A DNA stretch of 26,802 bases from Ophiothrix spiculata (Eukaryota; Echinodermata; Ophiuroidea; Amphilepidida; Ophiotrichidae). Of this stretch, positions 17,489-26,473 are shown piece after piece. The stretch is taken from assembly GCA_000969725.1 (NCBI GenBank), contig JXSR01S029487.1. The stretch is one strand, 5' to 3'. Made by a program: the position numbers and the translations under genes. Under the pieces are notes generated by a model that saw nothing but the letters and a program-made list of their open reading frames with translations, was not told the origin of the DNA and ran no database searches. Within the stretch, counting starts at the first letter, position 1, and the number at the start of each line of letters is the position of its first letter.

Positions 17489-18578
17489 GTTATGACCATG
17501 GGAATCCTGAAGACGTTCGAAAATCGCATTCTTTACATGAGCACACAAGCCTCTCTCATGCTCATGACCACTGCAATCATGTAGACATACAAAATTCGCA
17601 TTCTTCACATGAGGACACGAGCCCCTCTCATGCTCATGACCACAGGAATCATGTAGACGTAAGAAAATTGCATTCTTCACATGAGAACACTAGCCTCTTT
17701 CATGCTCATGACCACGGGAATCCTGTAGATGTATGAAAATATCATTCTTCACATGAAAACACAAGCCTCTCTCATGCTCATGACCACAGGAATCATGAAG
17801 ACGTAAGAAAATCGCATTCTTCACATGAGCACACAAGCCTCTCTCATGACCACTGAAATCCTGTAGACGTACGAAAATCGCATTCTTCACGTGAGGACAC
17901 AAGCCCCTCTCATGCTCATGACCACTGCAATCATGTAGACGTAAGAAAATCGCATTCTTCACGTGAGGACACAAGCCCCTCTCATGCTCATGACCACAGG
18001 AATCATGTAGACGTAAGAAAATCGCATTCTTCACGTGAGGACACGAGCCCCTCTCATGCTCATGACCACGGCAATCATGTAGACGTAAGAATATTACATG
18101 AGAACACAAGCCTCTCTCATGCTCATGACCACGGGAATCATGTAGACGTAAGAAAATCGCATTCTTCACGTGAGGACACGAGCCTCTTTCATGCTCATGA
18201 CCACGGGAATCCTGTAGATGTATGAATATTACATGAGAACACAAGCCTCTCTCATGCTCATGACCACGGGAATCATGTAGACGTACGAAAATCGCATTCT
18301 TCACGTGAGGACACAAGCCCCTCTCATGCTCATGACCACAGGAATCATGTAGACGTACGAAAATCGCATTCTTCACATGAGAACACTAGCCTCTTTCATG
18401 CTCATGACCACGGGAATCCTGTAGATGTATGAAAATTACATGAGAACACAAGCCTCTCTCATGCTCATGACCACGGGAATCATGTAGACGTACAAAAATC
18501 GCATTCTTCACGTGAGGACACGAGCCTCTCTCATGCTCATGACCACGGGAATCCTACAAAAACGTACGAAAATCGCAT
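17489..18578. repeat. Minisatellite, 16 units of 72/66/63 bp
   Basis: The word CTCATGACCA (or a variant in the first unit) starts units at 17489, 17561, 17633, 17705, 17777, 17843, 17915, 17987, 18059, 18122, 18194, 18257, 18329, 18401, 18464 and 18536. Spacings are 72 (eleven times), 63 (three times) and 66 (once), all multiples of three. On the minus strand a frame stays open for about 228 codons (18376 down to 17690) with 24-residue units (RLHDSCGHEHERGLCPHVKN-like). On the plus strand the frame reads SHAHDHGNHVDVRKSHSS but is stopped by TGA in some units. No ATG opens the long minus frame; its first codon is GTG. The array sits inside a copy of the 3' repeat that is unexpanded at 20460-20500. 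Confidence 0.85.
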
Positions 18579-18838
18579 AGGTACAAGTTTGAGTAGATAT
18601 ATCCACTTTTGCAGTGATAATTACAACAAGAAACAACCGATTGGATAATTTTTATAATTCACATCGAGGCTACGTACAGGTAGGTCTATACGTTTTTTCT
18701 GATTTGAGCATTAACGAGTTTGTTAAGTGTTTTTTCAGTGACCCCGATTTTGAAGATCAACTTGCAAGATTGCCAGATAGGTCTTTTTTTACAAAGGAAG
18801 ATTTGGTATTGCATTATAGTGGTGTGGCTGAATTCTAA
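18579..18838 (+). pseudogene. C-terminal module, copy 4
   Basis: Starts abruptly after the minisatellite at AGGTACAAGTTTGAGTAG and runs through the CSDNYNKKQPI-like link into YNSHRGYVQVGLYVF (18653 on), FSDPDFEDQLARLPDRSFF and HYSGVAEF with TAA at 18836-18838. The frame is open over the whole module here. Its upstream part is replaced by the minisatellite. Confidence 0.5.
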
Positions 18839-18989
18839 ACTCTTCAGCTACTCCTGTCTTCACTTGATCTGATCGTTCAACAATGATATGTATATCATCT
18901 TCATAAAACTGCAAGGTGACTTGCAATTGAACAACTTACTAGAGGAATGAAGTTCAGATGGGAAATCTCTTGAGTTTATATCAGATAGT

Positions 18990-19350
18990 ATGGAAATGCT
19001 TCAAGTGAGTGCATTCAATTGGCCTCAGTTGCACACGCCATTAACAATTTGTTTACTACTATCCAGGGAAAGACGCAATAAGAACTTACAAACTTGATGG
19101 AATAGGTGTCCTTCACTACAGATGAGATTTCATCGTCTGGTATGGAGGAAGTTCCAAAAGGACATGAATGCCATGAAAGACAATGAAGGCATAGAACTTG
19201 GATTTCTTTTATTGGCAGCATCAGCATTGCACAGAAACATTGTAGTTTAAACAGCAGAAACAGCACCATCCCAAATATACCAGAAATGTCTGGCCTTTTT
19301 TTTTACAAAGGATGATTTGGTCTTGCATTATAGTGGTGTGGCTGAATTAC
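18990..19350 (+). pseudogene. Unknown protein, central segment and module end, copy 5 (internally deleted)
   Basis: GCATTCAATTGGCCTCAGTTGC, the CACTACAGATGAG block, KFQKDMNAMKDNEGIELGFL (19148-19207), the ASALHRNIVV strand and AETAPSQIYQKCL, then a direct join to the end of the module (TTTTTTTTACAAAGGATGATT...HYSGVAEL at 19295-19348). The first two thirds of the module are deleted and the normal stop is lost by a base change. Confidence 0.45.
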
Positions 19351-19705
19351 AAACTCTTCACTTACTCCTGTCTTCACTTGATCTGATCATTCAACAATGA
19401 CATGTATATCATCTTTGTAAAACTGCAAGGTGACCCGGCAATCGAACAACTTACTGGTACATATACAACCAGGCCTTCTAAAAACCGTGTAGCCATGAAA
19501 GTAGGTGTAACGTACCAGGATCCGGTTTGGACCAATCATAGATAGATTTCGCTGTATCATGAAGTTTCACGTGAACAATATTGAAAAGTAAACGAATCAT
19601 CAGTGCTTGAATCACTCTCCGCACAGAGCATGTGAGCACAACTAAATCAATCGGGTCAATTATCGAAGAACTGCCTTATTATATAGATCTGCAAAACACG
19701 GCAAC
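19351..19705. repeat. Conserved 3' flank of the C-terminal module, copy 2
   Basis: Near-identical to 7798-8150 (GGTACATATACAACCAGGCC, GGATCCGGTTTGGACC, CTCTCCGCACAGAGCATG). It leads into the second pair of membrane-helix modules, as at locus 1, so the two loci are copies of one dispersed unit. Confidence 0.6.
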
Positions 19706-20097
19706 AATCTCACAACACATGCGGGATCAGAAGAGCAGGATGTATCATTCGGGAGAATTATATTTTTTATCAGCCTTGCTCTTGCACTATGCGGTTTCTT
19801 TACGCTAAGTTTCCTTGTAGGGCTATTATTACTAAATGGATTAACCATGGCAGGTCGATGAAAAGACAAACAGGTACAGTTAGGAGAAAAATATCTGAAA
19901 TATATCAATCTCACAACACACGCGGGATCAGAATGTATCATTCCGGAGAATTATATTTTTTATCAGTCTTGCTCTTGCACTATGCGGTTTCTTTACGCTA
20001 AGTTTCTTTGTAGGGCTATTATTACTATATGGATTAACCATGGCAGGTCGATGAAAAGACAAACAGGTACAGTTAGGAGAAAAATAATCTGAATATA
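19706..20097 (+). pseudogene. Membrane-helix modules, locus 2, tandem pair
   Basis: Two direct repeats with 201-bp period (AATCTCACAACAC at 19706 and 19907). Unit 1 encodes SEEQDVSFGRIIFFISLALA, then CGFFTLSFLVGLLLLNG, and ends at a TGA where locus 1 has CGA. Unit 2 has a 9-bp deletion before the hydrophobic segment and the same TGA. The hydrophobic run of about 30 residues followed by basic residues is conserved in all four units, which favours this frame as the real one. No family recognised. Confidence 0.4.
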
Positions 20098-20183
20098 ACA
20101 TGGTTGTTATTGTTGTTGTTGTTGGTGGTGGACATGGTTGTTATTGTTGTTGGTGGTGGTTTTTTTTTTTTTTTTTTATTAGC
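20098..20183 (+). repeat. GTT/GGT microsatellite and poly(T)
   Basis: CATGGTTGTTATTGTTG and GGTGGTGG words occur twice, then a run of 18 or more T. Simple-sequence DNA; the T-run could be the A-tail of a minus-strand retroposed RNA, but no body is recognisable next to it. Confidence 0.8.
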
Positions 20184-20510
20184 CCGTGTGACCCATCGAA
20201 ATGCAGAACTAGAGGGGTGAAGTTGTTTAGCTGTGCATTTATATCAGAGTACAACAAAATTTCTGTTAGGAGCTAGTGCATGATTATCATCTTAGAAAAA
20301 GTGTAAGGTGACACACAATTGGACAACTTACTAGAGGAGTGAAGTTCAGATGGGGAATCTGTGTGTTTATATCAGATAGTATGACAATGTTTCTGCCAGG
20401 AATGCTCATCAGGGCCAAAGCCTAGACATAAACAATTGTTGTGTAAGAAGTGGTGGGGATGGTGCATGTGACGAGGCTTGGTGGGCTGCTGTGCCAAAGG
20501 ATACACTTAT
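20184..20510. repeat. Dispersed 3' repeat of the module family, unexpanded copy
   Basis: Matches 17205-17480: AACTTACTAGAGGAGTGAAG, GATGGGGAATCTGTG, GGGCCAAAGCCTAGACATAA, GGTGGGGATGGTGCATGTGACGAGGCTTG. Here GAGGCTT is followed directly by GGTGGGCTGCTG without the minisatellite, giving the pre-expansion state. Confidence 0.6.
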
Positions 20511-20529
20511 TGGACTCATAATCATGTGA

Positions 20530-20730
20530 AAATTAATAAGATCAGACAAGTTAGGTTAGAAAATGAACAATTTTCACAGGAAAAACAAAACTTTAATGAG
20601 AAAATAGAACCAAAGAAATTGAAATAATGAACTGAAATCTTGACACACAATGCTGTTAATGACAAGGAATCATAATATCAAAAATCTATCGGAAAGAATT
20701 CAAGAAAACTTCAAAGCAAACTAAAGAGCC
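20530..20730 (+). pseudogene. Coiled-coil fragment, broken
   Basis: In one frame RQVRLENEQFSQEKQNFNEK, rich in Glu, Lys and Gln with heptad-like spacing, followed after a stop by LSERIQENFKAN in another frame. Coiled-coil N-termini are common in transposon proteins. Nothing more specific can be said. Confidence 0.3.
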
Positions 20731-20980
20731 TGAAAAAGTGCATCTTACAGAGAAAAAATATAACTTGTGAAACTACTGGGTTGCACCTGAGGCAAGACAA
20801 TGTGATAGTGTCGCTTGCATACAGATTGTTCTTGTGGAGGGTTAACCTTACACACATGTCAACAAATATGGTGGATGAAGGAGGTTCATCGCAGAGAACG
20901 GAGAGAAAAATGATAATTTTTTTTTTAAATCTGAGTATTCTGAAGCTTGGCAATGTATTACCAAGAGTAGAAAAGGCATT

Positions 20981-21319
20981 TATTATACATATTGTAGTGT
21001 TTGCTATGCAGATATTTTGGTAGAAAGAGACAATATTCGGCTGCACACACAGAATAAAAATCATAGGGACTTTGACAAAGTGTTGTCCACTTCAAGCATA
21101 ATAACGCAGTTTTTTCCGAAATCTGGAACGGACGAAGAAACACAGGTAACTTGAGTGGAACTATACTTTACAATGTTTTTAGTAGAACATAACATTCCTA
21201 TTGCAGCCTCAGATCATGCTGGTAGTCTATTCAGACAAATGTTTCCCAACTTGAAAATAGCCAAAAAATATCAGTGAGCACATACAAAAACCAGTCACAT
21301 AATCTGTGAATTGAGTTGA
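20981..21319 (+). pseudogene. hAT-like protein N-terminal zinc-finger fragment
   Basis: Reads YCSVCYADILVERDNIRLHT, then KNH (C-x2-C-x13-H-x5-H, a BED-like or related finger), then IITQFFPKSG, FLVEHNIPIAASDHAGSLFR, QMFPNLKIAKKY and TKTSHIICEL. The order finger, short linker, E-H-x-x-P-x-x-x-x-D-H, M-F-P, and K-Y-x-x-x-x-T-K-T is that of N-terminal regions in hAT-type transposases and their domesticated relatives (recalled pattern). Two TGA codons interrupt it (near 21151 and 21276). The catalytic domain is missing. After the terminal stop the sequence becomes an AT-rich repeat shared with 23817-23955. Confidence 0.5.
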
Positions 21320-21440
21320 GAAACAACAGAAAATATAGCCAGCCATCCAAGATGTCAACTATTTAGTTTAGCTCCTGATGGTAATCTACAAATTAAATTT
21401 TTAACAGTTTAAACTGCAAACTTGTTTAATAATTTTATAC
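21297..21440. repeat. Dispersed repeat shared with 23817-23955
   Basis: CATAATCTGTGAATT, GAGAAACAACAGAAAATATAG, then CATTTAGTTTAG and TTTTTAACAGTTTAAACTGC words are shared in order between the two places. It follows the zinc-finger fragment here and the SET exon there. Confidence 0.6.
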
Positions 21441-21454
21441 AAACTATTTTTCAT

Positions 21455-22290
21455 GGGTCAGGTGAAGATGTTTAGATGAAACACAAGATGGACTTGTAGG
21501 AGCTACTATCAGAGCTTTCACCACAATGGACTGGGAGAGATATGATCAAGGGATTGGGAAATTCAAAGATGCCAATGATTTTTTTAGCCTACTCCTTCAG
21601 TGACTGGAATATAATGCTGAGACATGCAGTCAAGCTGTTGCAAACTTGTTGAAATGAATAAGGCTGTGATTGGATACATAGCTGAACTTCAAACAGCAGA
21701 GGTTATTTTGGCATCGGACAATGTCACGTTAGGTTTTGATGCAACGACTCAAGATGAGATGCACATCAATAACATCCATTTTATAACAAGAAATGCATGT
21801 GTAGCTGCAGCAGTTGATGATTTACCGGGTGGAACAGCTGAAGACTTATGCCCAGCACATTTGTAAAACATTGAAACAAATTGCTACTTAAATGAGGCAT
21901 CAGACTACTGAGAAACAAGAAAGAACATGATTAAGAAAATCAGTAATACACTACTGACAGATGTGCAGCTAATCACGCCTCCATTCGTATAGCAAATAAT
22001 GAGCGGGGAATATCCCTCAACGAGCTCTATTGTCACTTACATCCGCTGGACTCTATTGCTACACAGGTCCGGTCAACCCTGAAAGGCCTCGAAGAAACCA
22101 GAGGCAAATCTTCGGGAAAGATTGTTTAGCAGACAACATTGTTCTACAGATGAACAAACCACTTATAAGAATGGAAAGGGCGACCCAAGAGGGTTTGTTG
22201 CCTTTTTCGTGATAGAAACATTGCTCGGGGTGTTCTACCACAATACCAGACTCAACATCCTGTTCCACATTAGTGAGACATAAGACATAA
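21455..22290 (+). pseudogene. RNase H-like transposon protein (GFDATTQ/HPLD family), copy A, N-terminal and catalytic part
   Basis: Broken frames give a DQGIGKFKDANDFFSLLLQ-like start, then from ATG 21651 MNKAVIGYIAELQTAEVILA, NVTLGFDATTQDEMHINNIH and AAVDDLPGGTAEDY, where an extra T near 21845 shifts the frame. It continues QHICKTLKQIAT and NELYCHLHPLDSIATQVRST (22020-22075), GKDCLADNIVLQMNK and GVLPQYQT. The Asp in GFDATT (21738) after a hydrophobic strand and the Asp in HPLD (22049-22051) are candidates for the acidic residues of an RNase H-like transposase core. The superfamily is uncertain. This copy shows the uninterrupted HPLDSIATQ junction that copy B lacks. Confidence 0.5.
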
Positions 22291-22393
22291 CTTTATAAGA
22301 TATTAGTGCTTTTTGTTTTGAGGTTTATTTTCTAATATTGTTAATTGCTCTAGAGTAAAGTTTGGCAGATGATCACTTGAATCTAATATTAAG

Positions 22394-22665
22394 ATGCCAC
22401 TAAAAAAAGCGACTTCTGTAAAGCAAAGGTTACTTTTCAGAACAAAACTATCAGGAAAACTTTTTCTCATATTGTGACATATACAGACGACTATTCAAAA
22501 ACGGAATCAACACCAATAACGTAAAAACAGGCAAAACAAGCTAAGCTTCCACCAGGACCAAAATTTGTAAAGAGTGGATCAGGATTAGCATCAGGATCAG
22601 GATCCCAAAGTGTTTCGACCCTTTCAACATCAATATCAAGGTCTTCTACGGAGATACCAATAAAT
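22394..22665 (+). pseudogene. Unknown N-terminal segment with Ser/Gly-rich linker inserted in copy A
   Basis: ATG 22394 reads MPLKKATSVKQRLLF, then the frame shifts. Later AKQAKLPPGPKFVKSGSGLA and SGSGSQSVSTLSTSISRSST appear in another frame. It replaces the CGGLRNAILQDFQQ segment that copy B has at this point (24763-24840). It looks like the start of another transposon ORF that has been placed in the middle of copy A. Confidence 0.35.
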
Positions 22666-23553
22666 ATTTAACAGGGCCCTGGATGAAATGAATTTACACT
22701 TCAAACAAGAACCAGATAAATCACGTGGAAGGTATTAAAGTGGTAAAGAAATTGATCACTGCACTTAAGGATTTGGCAAAAAGTCCAGACAGCCTAGTAA
22801 AGGCAACAGAGAATTTCTTTGGGAATAAAGTAGATGTTGATACACTGGCAAAACTTCATGCTTTACCCCTTTACTCTCAGTTTGGCATACTTATGAAGGG
22901 TTGTCTAGAAGCCATTGTTACTGTGTTAGAGCGGCAGTATGCCAAATACTTTGAATTGGATATCACAGAGAAGTTAAAGGAAGAAACTGAAAGCGCCAGA
23001 TTGCACAACATAGACGCAGAGGAAATAATGGGAATGTAAGCAGAAATCCCCAAATGCATCCATGTGCTATTTGTATTGCAGAATGAGGGCGTGCAAGAAC
23101 AAAACAGTAAATTATCTAGACAATCTAGAAGAATCGCGCAGAGAAGAGGTTCTCTGTAAGGCCGTGAAATTGGGCAGACGTCAGAGATTTAAACGCTAGA
23201 AGAAATAGAAGGAGCTTAGGTCAGAAATAATAAGACGTCAGAAGGAGAAAGAACATGTGCGGGACACACAAGAAAGAAAGAAGCTTGAAAAGAGATTGAG
23301 AGAGACTGATATAGAGAAAGTACGTTCAGAATATCCAAACTTGGATTATTCCAATGTTAATGATATGCAGGACCTACTTAATGGTAAAGTAGTAGGGAGA
23401 AAGGCTTTGGTTTGATGAGAACAAACTTGAAGTGTACAAAGCAAAATTTTAGAAGTTCAAGCAAGCAAAGAATCAATTGTACAAAGTAGCCTATTGGTCA
23501 CAGTGTGAGGATTACGACAAATTATGCTGAAAAGTATGATATGCCAGAGTACT
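22666..23553 (+). pseudogene. GFDATTQ/HPLD transposon protein, copy A, C-terminal part
   Basis: From 22666 the frame reads YLTGPWMK, then HVEGIKVVKKLITALKDLAK, GNKVDVDTLAKLHALPLYSQ and MKGCLEAIVTVLERQYAKYF to a TAA at 23037. The sequence then continues (MRACKNKTVNYLDNLEESRR; a Lys/Glu/Arg-rich helix; SNVNDMQDLLNGKVVGRKA; YWSQCEDYD and AEKYDMPEYF) through several stops. It lacks the FSSSKQKFHNA bases present in copy B. The end is basic and helical; function of this part is unknown. Confidence 0.5.
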
Positions 23554-23646
23554 TTCCTTGTTATAGCAGCTACAGAGTTGGTTTTGGTGTCAAAACATGT
23601 GTTTTATATGCTCTATTAGATAAGAAACATATAAAAACAATATTCT
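23554..23646. repeat. 93-bp dispersed repeat, left copy
   Basis: TTCCTTGTTATAGCAGCTAC ... AACATATAAAAACAATATTCT. It is repeated with few changes at 26709-26802 in the same orientation, bracketing the SET exon, copy B and the AT-rich end of the window. Confidence 0.75.
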
Positions 23647-23663
23647 GAATTTGATTTTTTCTA

Positions 23664-23664
23664 G
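23664..23664 (+). promoter_or_regulatory. Putative 3' splice site before SET exon
   Basis: A pyrimidine-rich tract TTTGATTTTTTC followed by TAG at 23662-23664 sits exactly where the SET similarity starts. Confidence 0.4.
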
Positions 23665-23806
23665 TTGCAAGATGATGGTAGTTATGGTGCATGACATTCC
23701 ACATATATGTTTATTCGCAAAAAAGGACATAAAAAAGGGTGAAGAACTGCGGTATGATTATGGCATGCCAAATCTACCTTGGAGAAAAACCAAAGATTTG
23801 CAAAAA
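23665..23806 (+). pseudogene. SET-domain exon (C-terminal part of a lysine methyltransferase)
   Basis: SET domains transfer methyl groups to lysines, mostly on histones. The sequence reads CKMMVVMVHDIPHICLFAKK, then DIKKGEELRYDYGMPNLPWR. The E-L-x-Y-D-Y-G motif and the preceding F-A-x-x-D-I-x-x-G-E are diagnostic of the end of the domain, including the catalytic tyrosine region. The N-terminal SET motifs (G-x-G, N-H) are absent. A good acceptor site lies just before it (TTTGATTTTTTCTAG, ending 23664), so it appears to be a single captured or orphaned exon. After WRKTKD the sequence passes into a transposon repeat. Confidence 0.6.
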
Positions 23807-23816
23807 CCATGCCTCA

Positions 23817-23990
23817 TAATCTGTGAATTAACTTGAGAAACAACAGAAAATATAGCTAGCCATGCAAGATATCAACCATTTAGTTTAGATACTAATGACA
23901 ATCTTATTCAATTTTTTAACAGTTTAAACTGCACACTTGTTTAATAATTTGCATAAAGATGTTTGTTTCTATGTTTATGAAATAGCTATA
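23817..23990. repeat. Dispersed repeat shared with 21297-21440
   Basis: AATCTGTGAATTAACTTGAG, AACAGAAAATATAGCTAGCC and TTTTTAACAGTTTAAACTGC in the same order as the first copy, then an AT-rich lead into the chimeric reading frame. Confidence 0.6.
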
Positions 23991-23997
23991 TTATGAT

Positions 23998-24636
23998 ATG
24001 TCTGAGAAACATATTGCTACTTCAATGAGGAATGAATCAGACTACCGAGAAACAAGAAAGAACATGATTAACAAAATCAGTAATACACTAACTGACAGAT
24101 GTGTAGCTAATCACACCTCCATCCATATAGCAAATAGTGAGTGGGCAAAATTACTCAACGAGCTAAATTGTCACTTGCATCCGCTGGGACTCCCTGAAGA
24201 CCAGAAGGCCCTCGTTATCATGGATGTATTTGCAGCTCACAGGCAAGCTTCAGTAATAGAAACTTTGACTGAGAACCACATGCAAATTGTTTTTGTCCCC
24301 GGAGGATGCACAAGAGAACTTCAACCTTTGGATGTCAGCGTTACTGGCAAACTTAAAGCCAAAGTTTCTGACTGCTTTACAAAATGGTATGTGCAGGAAG
24401 TATCCAATGCCGTGCAGGAATTAGACGGGGATGAACTCCCTGCAAACTTTGCTAAAGACAAGGTAGACTTGCGTATTAGTAAGTTTGCTACACAGGTCCG
24501 GTCAACCCTGAAAGGCCTTGAAGAAACCAGAGGCAAAGTCTTCGGGAAAGATTGTTTAGCGGGCAACAGTGTTCTACAGATGAACAAACTACGGTATAAG
24601 AATGGAAAAGGCGACCCAAGAGGGTTTGTTGCATGA
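23998..24636 (+). CDS. Chimeric transposon ORF: pogo/jerky-type DDE fragment inside GFDATTQ/HPLD protein, copy B
   Basis: Open for 212 codons from ATG 23998. Residues 1-63 (SDYRETRKNMINKISNTLTD, NELNCHLHPL) and 164-212 (ATQVRSTLKGLEETRGK, GKDCLAGNSVLQMNKLRYKN) are the same protein as copy A, where they are contiguous. Residues 64-163 (24187-24486) are foreign: ALVIMDVFAAHRQ with D76 and H81, NHMQIVFVPGGCTRELQPLD ending at D112, and KVDLRIS near 155-161. This is the pattern of the second half of DDE_1 transposases (pogo, Tigger, jerky). The exchange adds 291 bases net, exactly 97 codons, and keeps the frame. The GFDATTQ part upstream is absent here, so a complete catalytic core is unlikely. 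Stop codons TGA TAG follow at 24634. Confidence 0.6.
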   Translation: MSEKHIATSMRNESDYRETRKNMINKISNTLTDRCVANHTSIHIANSEWAKLLNELNCHLHPLGLPEDQKALVIMDVFAAHRQASVIETLTENHMQIVFVPGGCTRELQPLDVSVTGKLKAKVSDCFTKWYVQEVSNAVQELDGDELPANFAKDKVDLRISKFATQVRSTLKGLEETRGKVFGKDCLAGNSVLQMNKLRYKNGKGDPRGFVA

Positions 24637-24639
24637 TAG

Positions 24640-24765
24640 AAACATTGCTCGGGTGTACTATTACGATACCGTGGTAACAGACTCAACTTCCTGTTCCACA
24701 TTAGTGGGAAGCTCATAGAGCATTACGATGACTTTGTATATCTGTTAAACAAGGAAACATGATGT
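24640..24765 (+). pseudogene. GFDATTQ/HPLD protein, copy B, RYRGNRL segment
   Basis: After the stops at 24634 and one frameshift the protein continues as LRYRGNRLNFLFHISGKLIE, HYDDFVYLLNKET, ending TGA at 24763. A Glu here might be the last acidic residue of an RNase H-like core, which is inference only. Copy A keeps just the first few codons (GVLPQYQT). Confidence 0.45.
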
Positions 24766-25740
24766 GGTGGACTACGAAATGCCATCCTCCAAGACTTCCA
24801 ACAACCTGTAGCAAAGACGCAGCTTCAGATCTTGGGCCTGTTGGGTAAATATTTAACAGGGTGATGGATGAAATGATTTTACACTTCAAACAAGAACCAG
24901 ATAAATCACGTGGAGGGTATTCAAGTGGTAAAGAAATTGATCACTGCACTTAAGGATTTGGCAAAAAGTCCAGACAGCCTAGTAATGGCAACAGAGAATT
25001 TCTTTGGGAATAAAGTAGATGTTGATGCTACATTGGCAAAACTTTATTCTTTACCCCTTGACCCTCAGTTTGATGGGTTATGAAGGGTTGCCTAGAAGCC
25101 ATTGTTACTGTGTTAGAGCGGCAGTATGCCAAATACTTTGAATTAGATATCACAGACAAGTTAAAGGAAGAAACTAAAAGCACCAGATTGCACAACATAG
25201 ACGCAGAAGAAATAATGGGCATGTTTTCCTCATCCAAACAGAAATTCCACAATGCGTCTATGCGCTATTTGTATTGCAGAATGAGGGCGTGCAAGAACAA
25301 AACAGTAAATTATCTAGACAATCTAGAAGAATCGCGCAGAGAAGAGGTTCTTTGTAAGGCCGTGAAATTAGGCAGAAGTCCAAGATTTAAACGCTAGAAG
25401 AAATAGAAGGAGCTTAGGTCAGAAATAATCAGAAGGAGAAAGAACATGCGTGGGACACACGAGAAAGAAAGAAGCTGGAAAAGAGATTACGAGAGACTGA
25501 TATAGATACAGTACACGCAGAATATCCAAACAAGGATTATTCCAATGTTAATGATATGCAGGACCTACTTAATGGTAAAGTAGTCGGGAGAAAGGCATGT
25601 CATGTTTAGTTTGATGAGAACAAACTTAAGGCTTACAATGCAAAATTTGAGAAGTTCAAGAAAGCAAAGGATCAGGTGTACAAAGTAGCCTATTGGTCAC
25701 AGTGTGAGGATTACGATAATGCTGAAGAGTATGGTATGCC
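24766..25740 (+). pseudogene. GFDATTQ/HPLD transposon protein, copy B, C-terminal part
   Basis: CGGLRNAILQDFQQPVAKTQ, ILGLLGKYLTG, VVKKLITALKDLAKSPDSLV, then from ATG 25080 MKGCLEAIVTVLERQYAKYF open for 105 codons to RFKR and TAG at 25395. This stretch includes IMGMFSSSKQKFHNASMRYL, intact here and deleted in copy A. After the stop it continues as a Lys/Arg/Glu-rich helix, NDMQDLLNGKVVGRKACHV, FDENKLKAYNAKFEKFKKAK and AYWSQCEDYDNAEEYGMPVY, the apparent C-terminus. Several single-base breaks disable it. Copies A and B share this part at high identity. Confidence 0.5.
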
Positions 25741-26473
25741 AGTGTACCGGACATGCTTCATGGAGACTTGGACTTTTGTTAGAATATCTGAGCACCTGCA
25801 TATGATAGAATAATATTTTAAAAGTACTGGAAATGTAAAACTGTACACCTCTCATTGGAGTTTGTCTAGTGGATAAAATCATCTAAATATCAGATGCAAT
25901 TGAACTTTGAAAGAAATTTAGTGAATTAGAGGATTTTAAAATAATGGTAATTAAAAAATCTTTTTAATGAGAGAGTGATGATTATTATTATTTTCAAAAT
26001 GCATTTCTGTACATTTTACAAGTCTTTCTCAATTTGGATATAATTTTTCGGCTCTTTAAATTAATTAATTATTTAATATTTTAATCAAGCACATACATTT
26101 GTTTGTGATGTATATGGCCATATGTTTTGAGCTGGGGGCCTGAAATGGGGGAGCTGGTGCATTTGTGCGAGATTTTGCACATTACTATAAAAAAAATTAA
26201 TTGAAGGCACCGCACCGTATACCTACCTAGGTAAAATACTATCAAATTGAAGCTTTTGATGAACTCTTTACAATGATAGCAGAATTTTCATGATAGCATG
26301 TTGCATTCTTAAATTATGCAATTTTTTATCGAAAATGAGCTTGGGGGAGTGGAGGTGCCGATATGTAAAAAATCAAGAAATGTTAATTAGCTTATTAAAC
26401 AGATTAACCAGCTAATTATCTAATTAGTTGATTGAATATGAATAGTAAAAATAATAAAAATTCTCTGATTGTT
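25741..26473. other. AT-rich noncoding stretch
   Basis: No open frame with protein character and no repeat shared with the rest of the window. ATTAATTAATTATTTAATATT runs and a short palindrome CTACCTAGGTA occur but I attach no function to them. Confidence 0.5.

Noticed and set aside
17420..18376. Possible CRISPR array or histidine-rich protein gene
   Set aside because: Units are contiguous without unique spacers, so it is not CRISPR. No ATG opens the long frame and the plus frame has stops, so a gene is not supported.
20098..20183. Insertion with target duplications at the GTT repeat
   Set aside because: The two CATGG words are part of the simple repeat; no element body lies between them.
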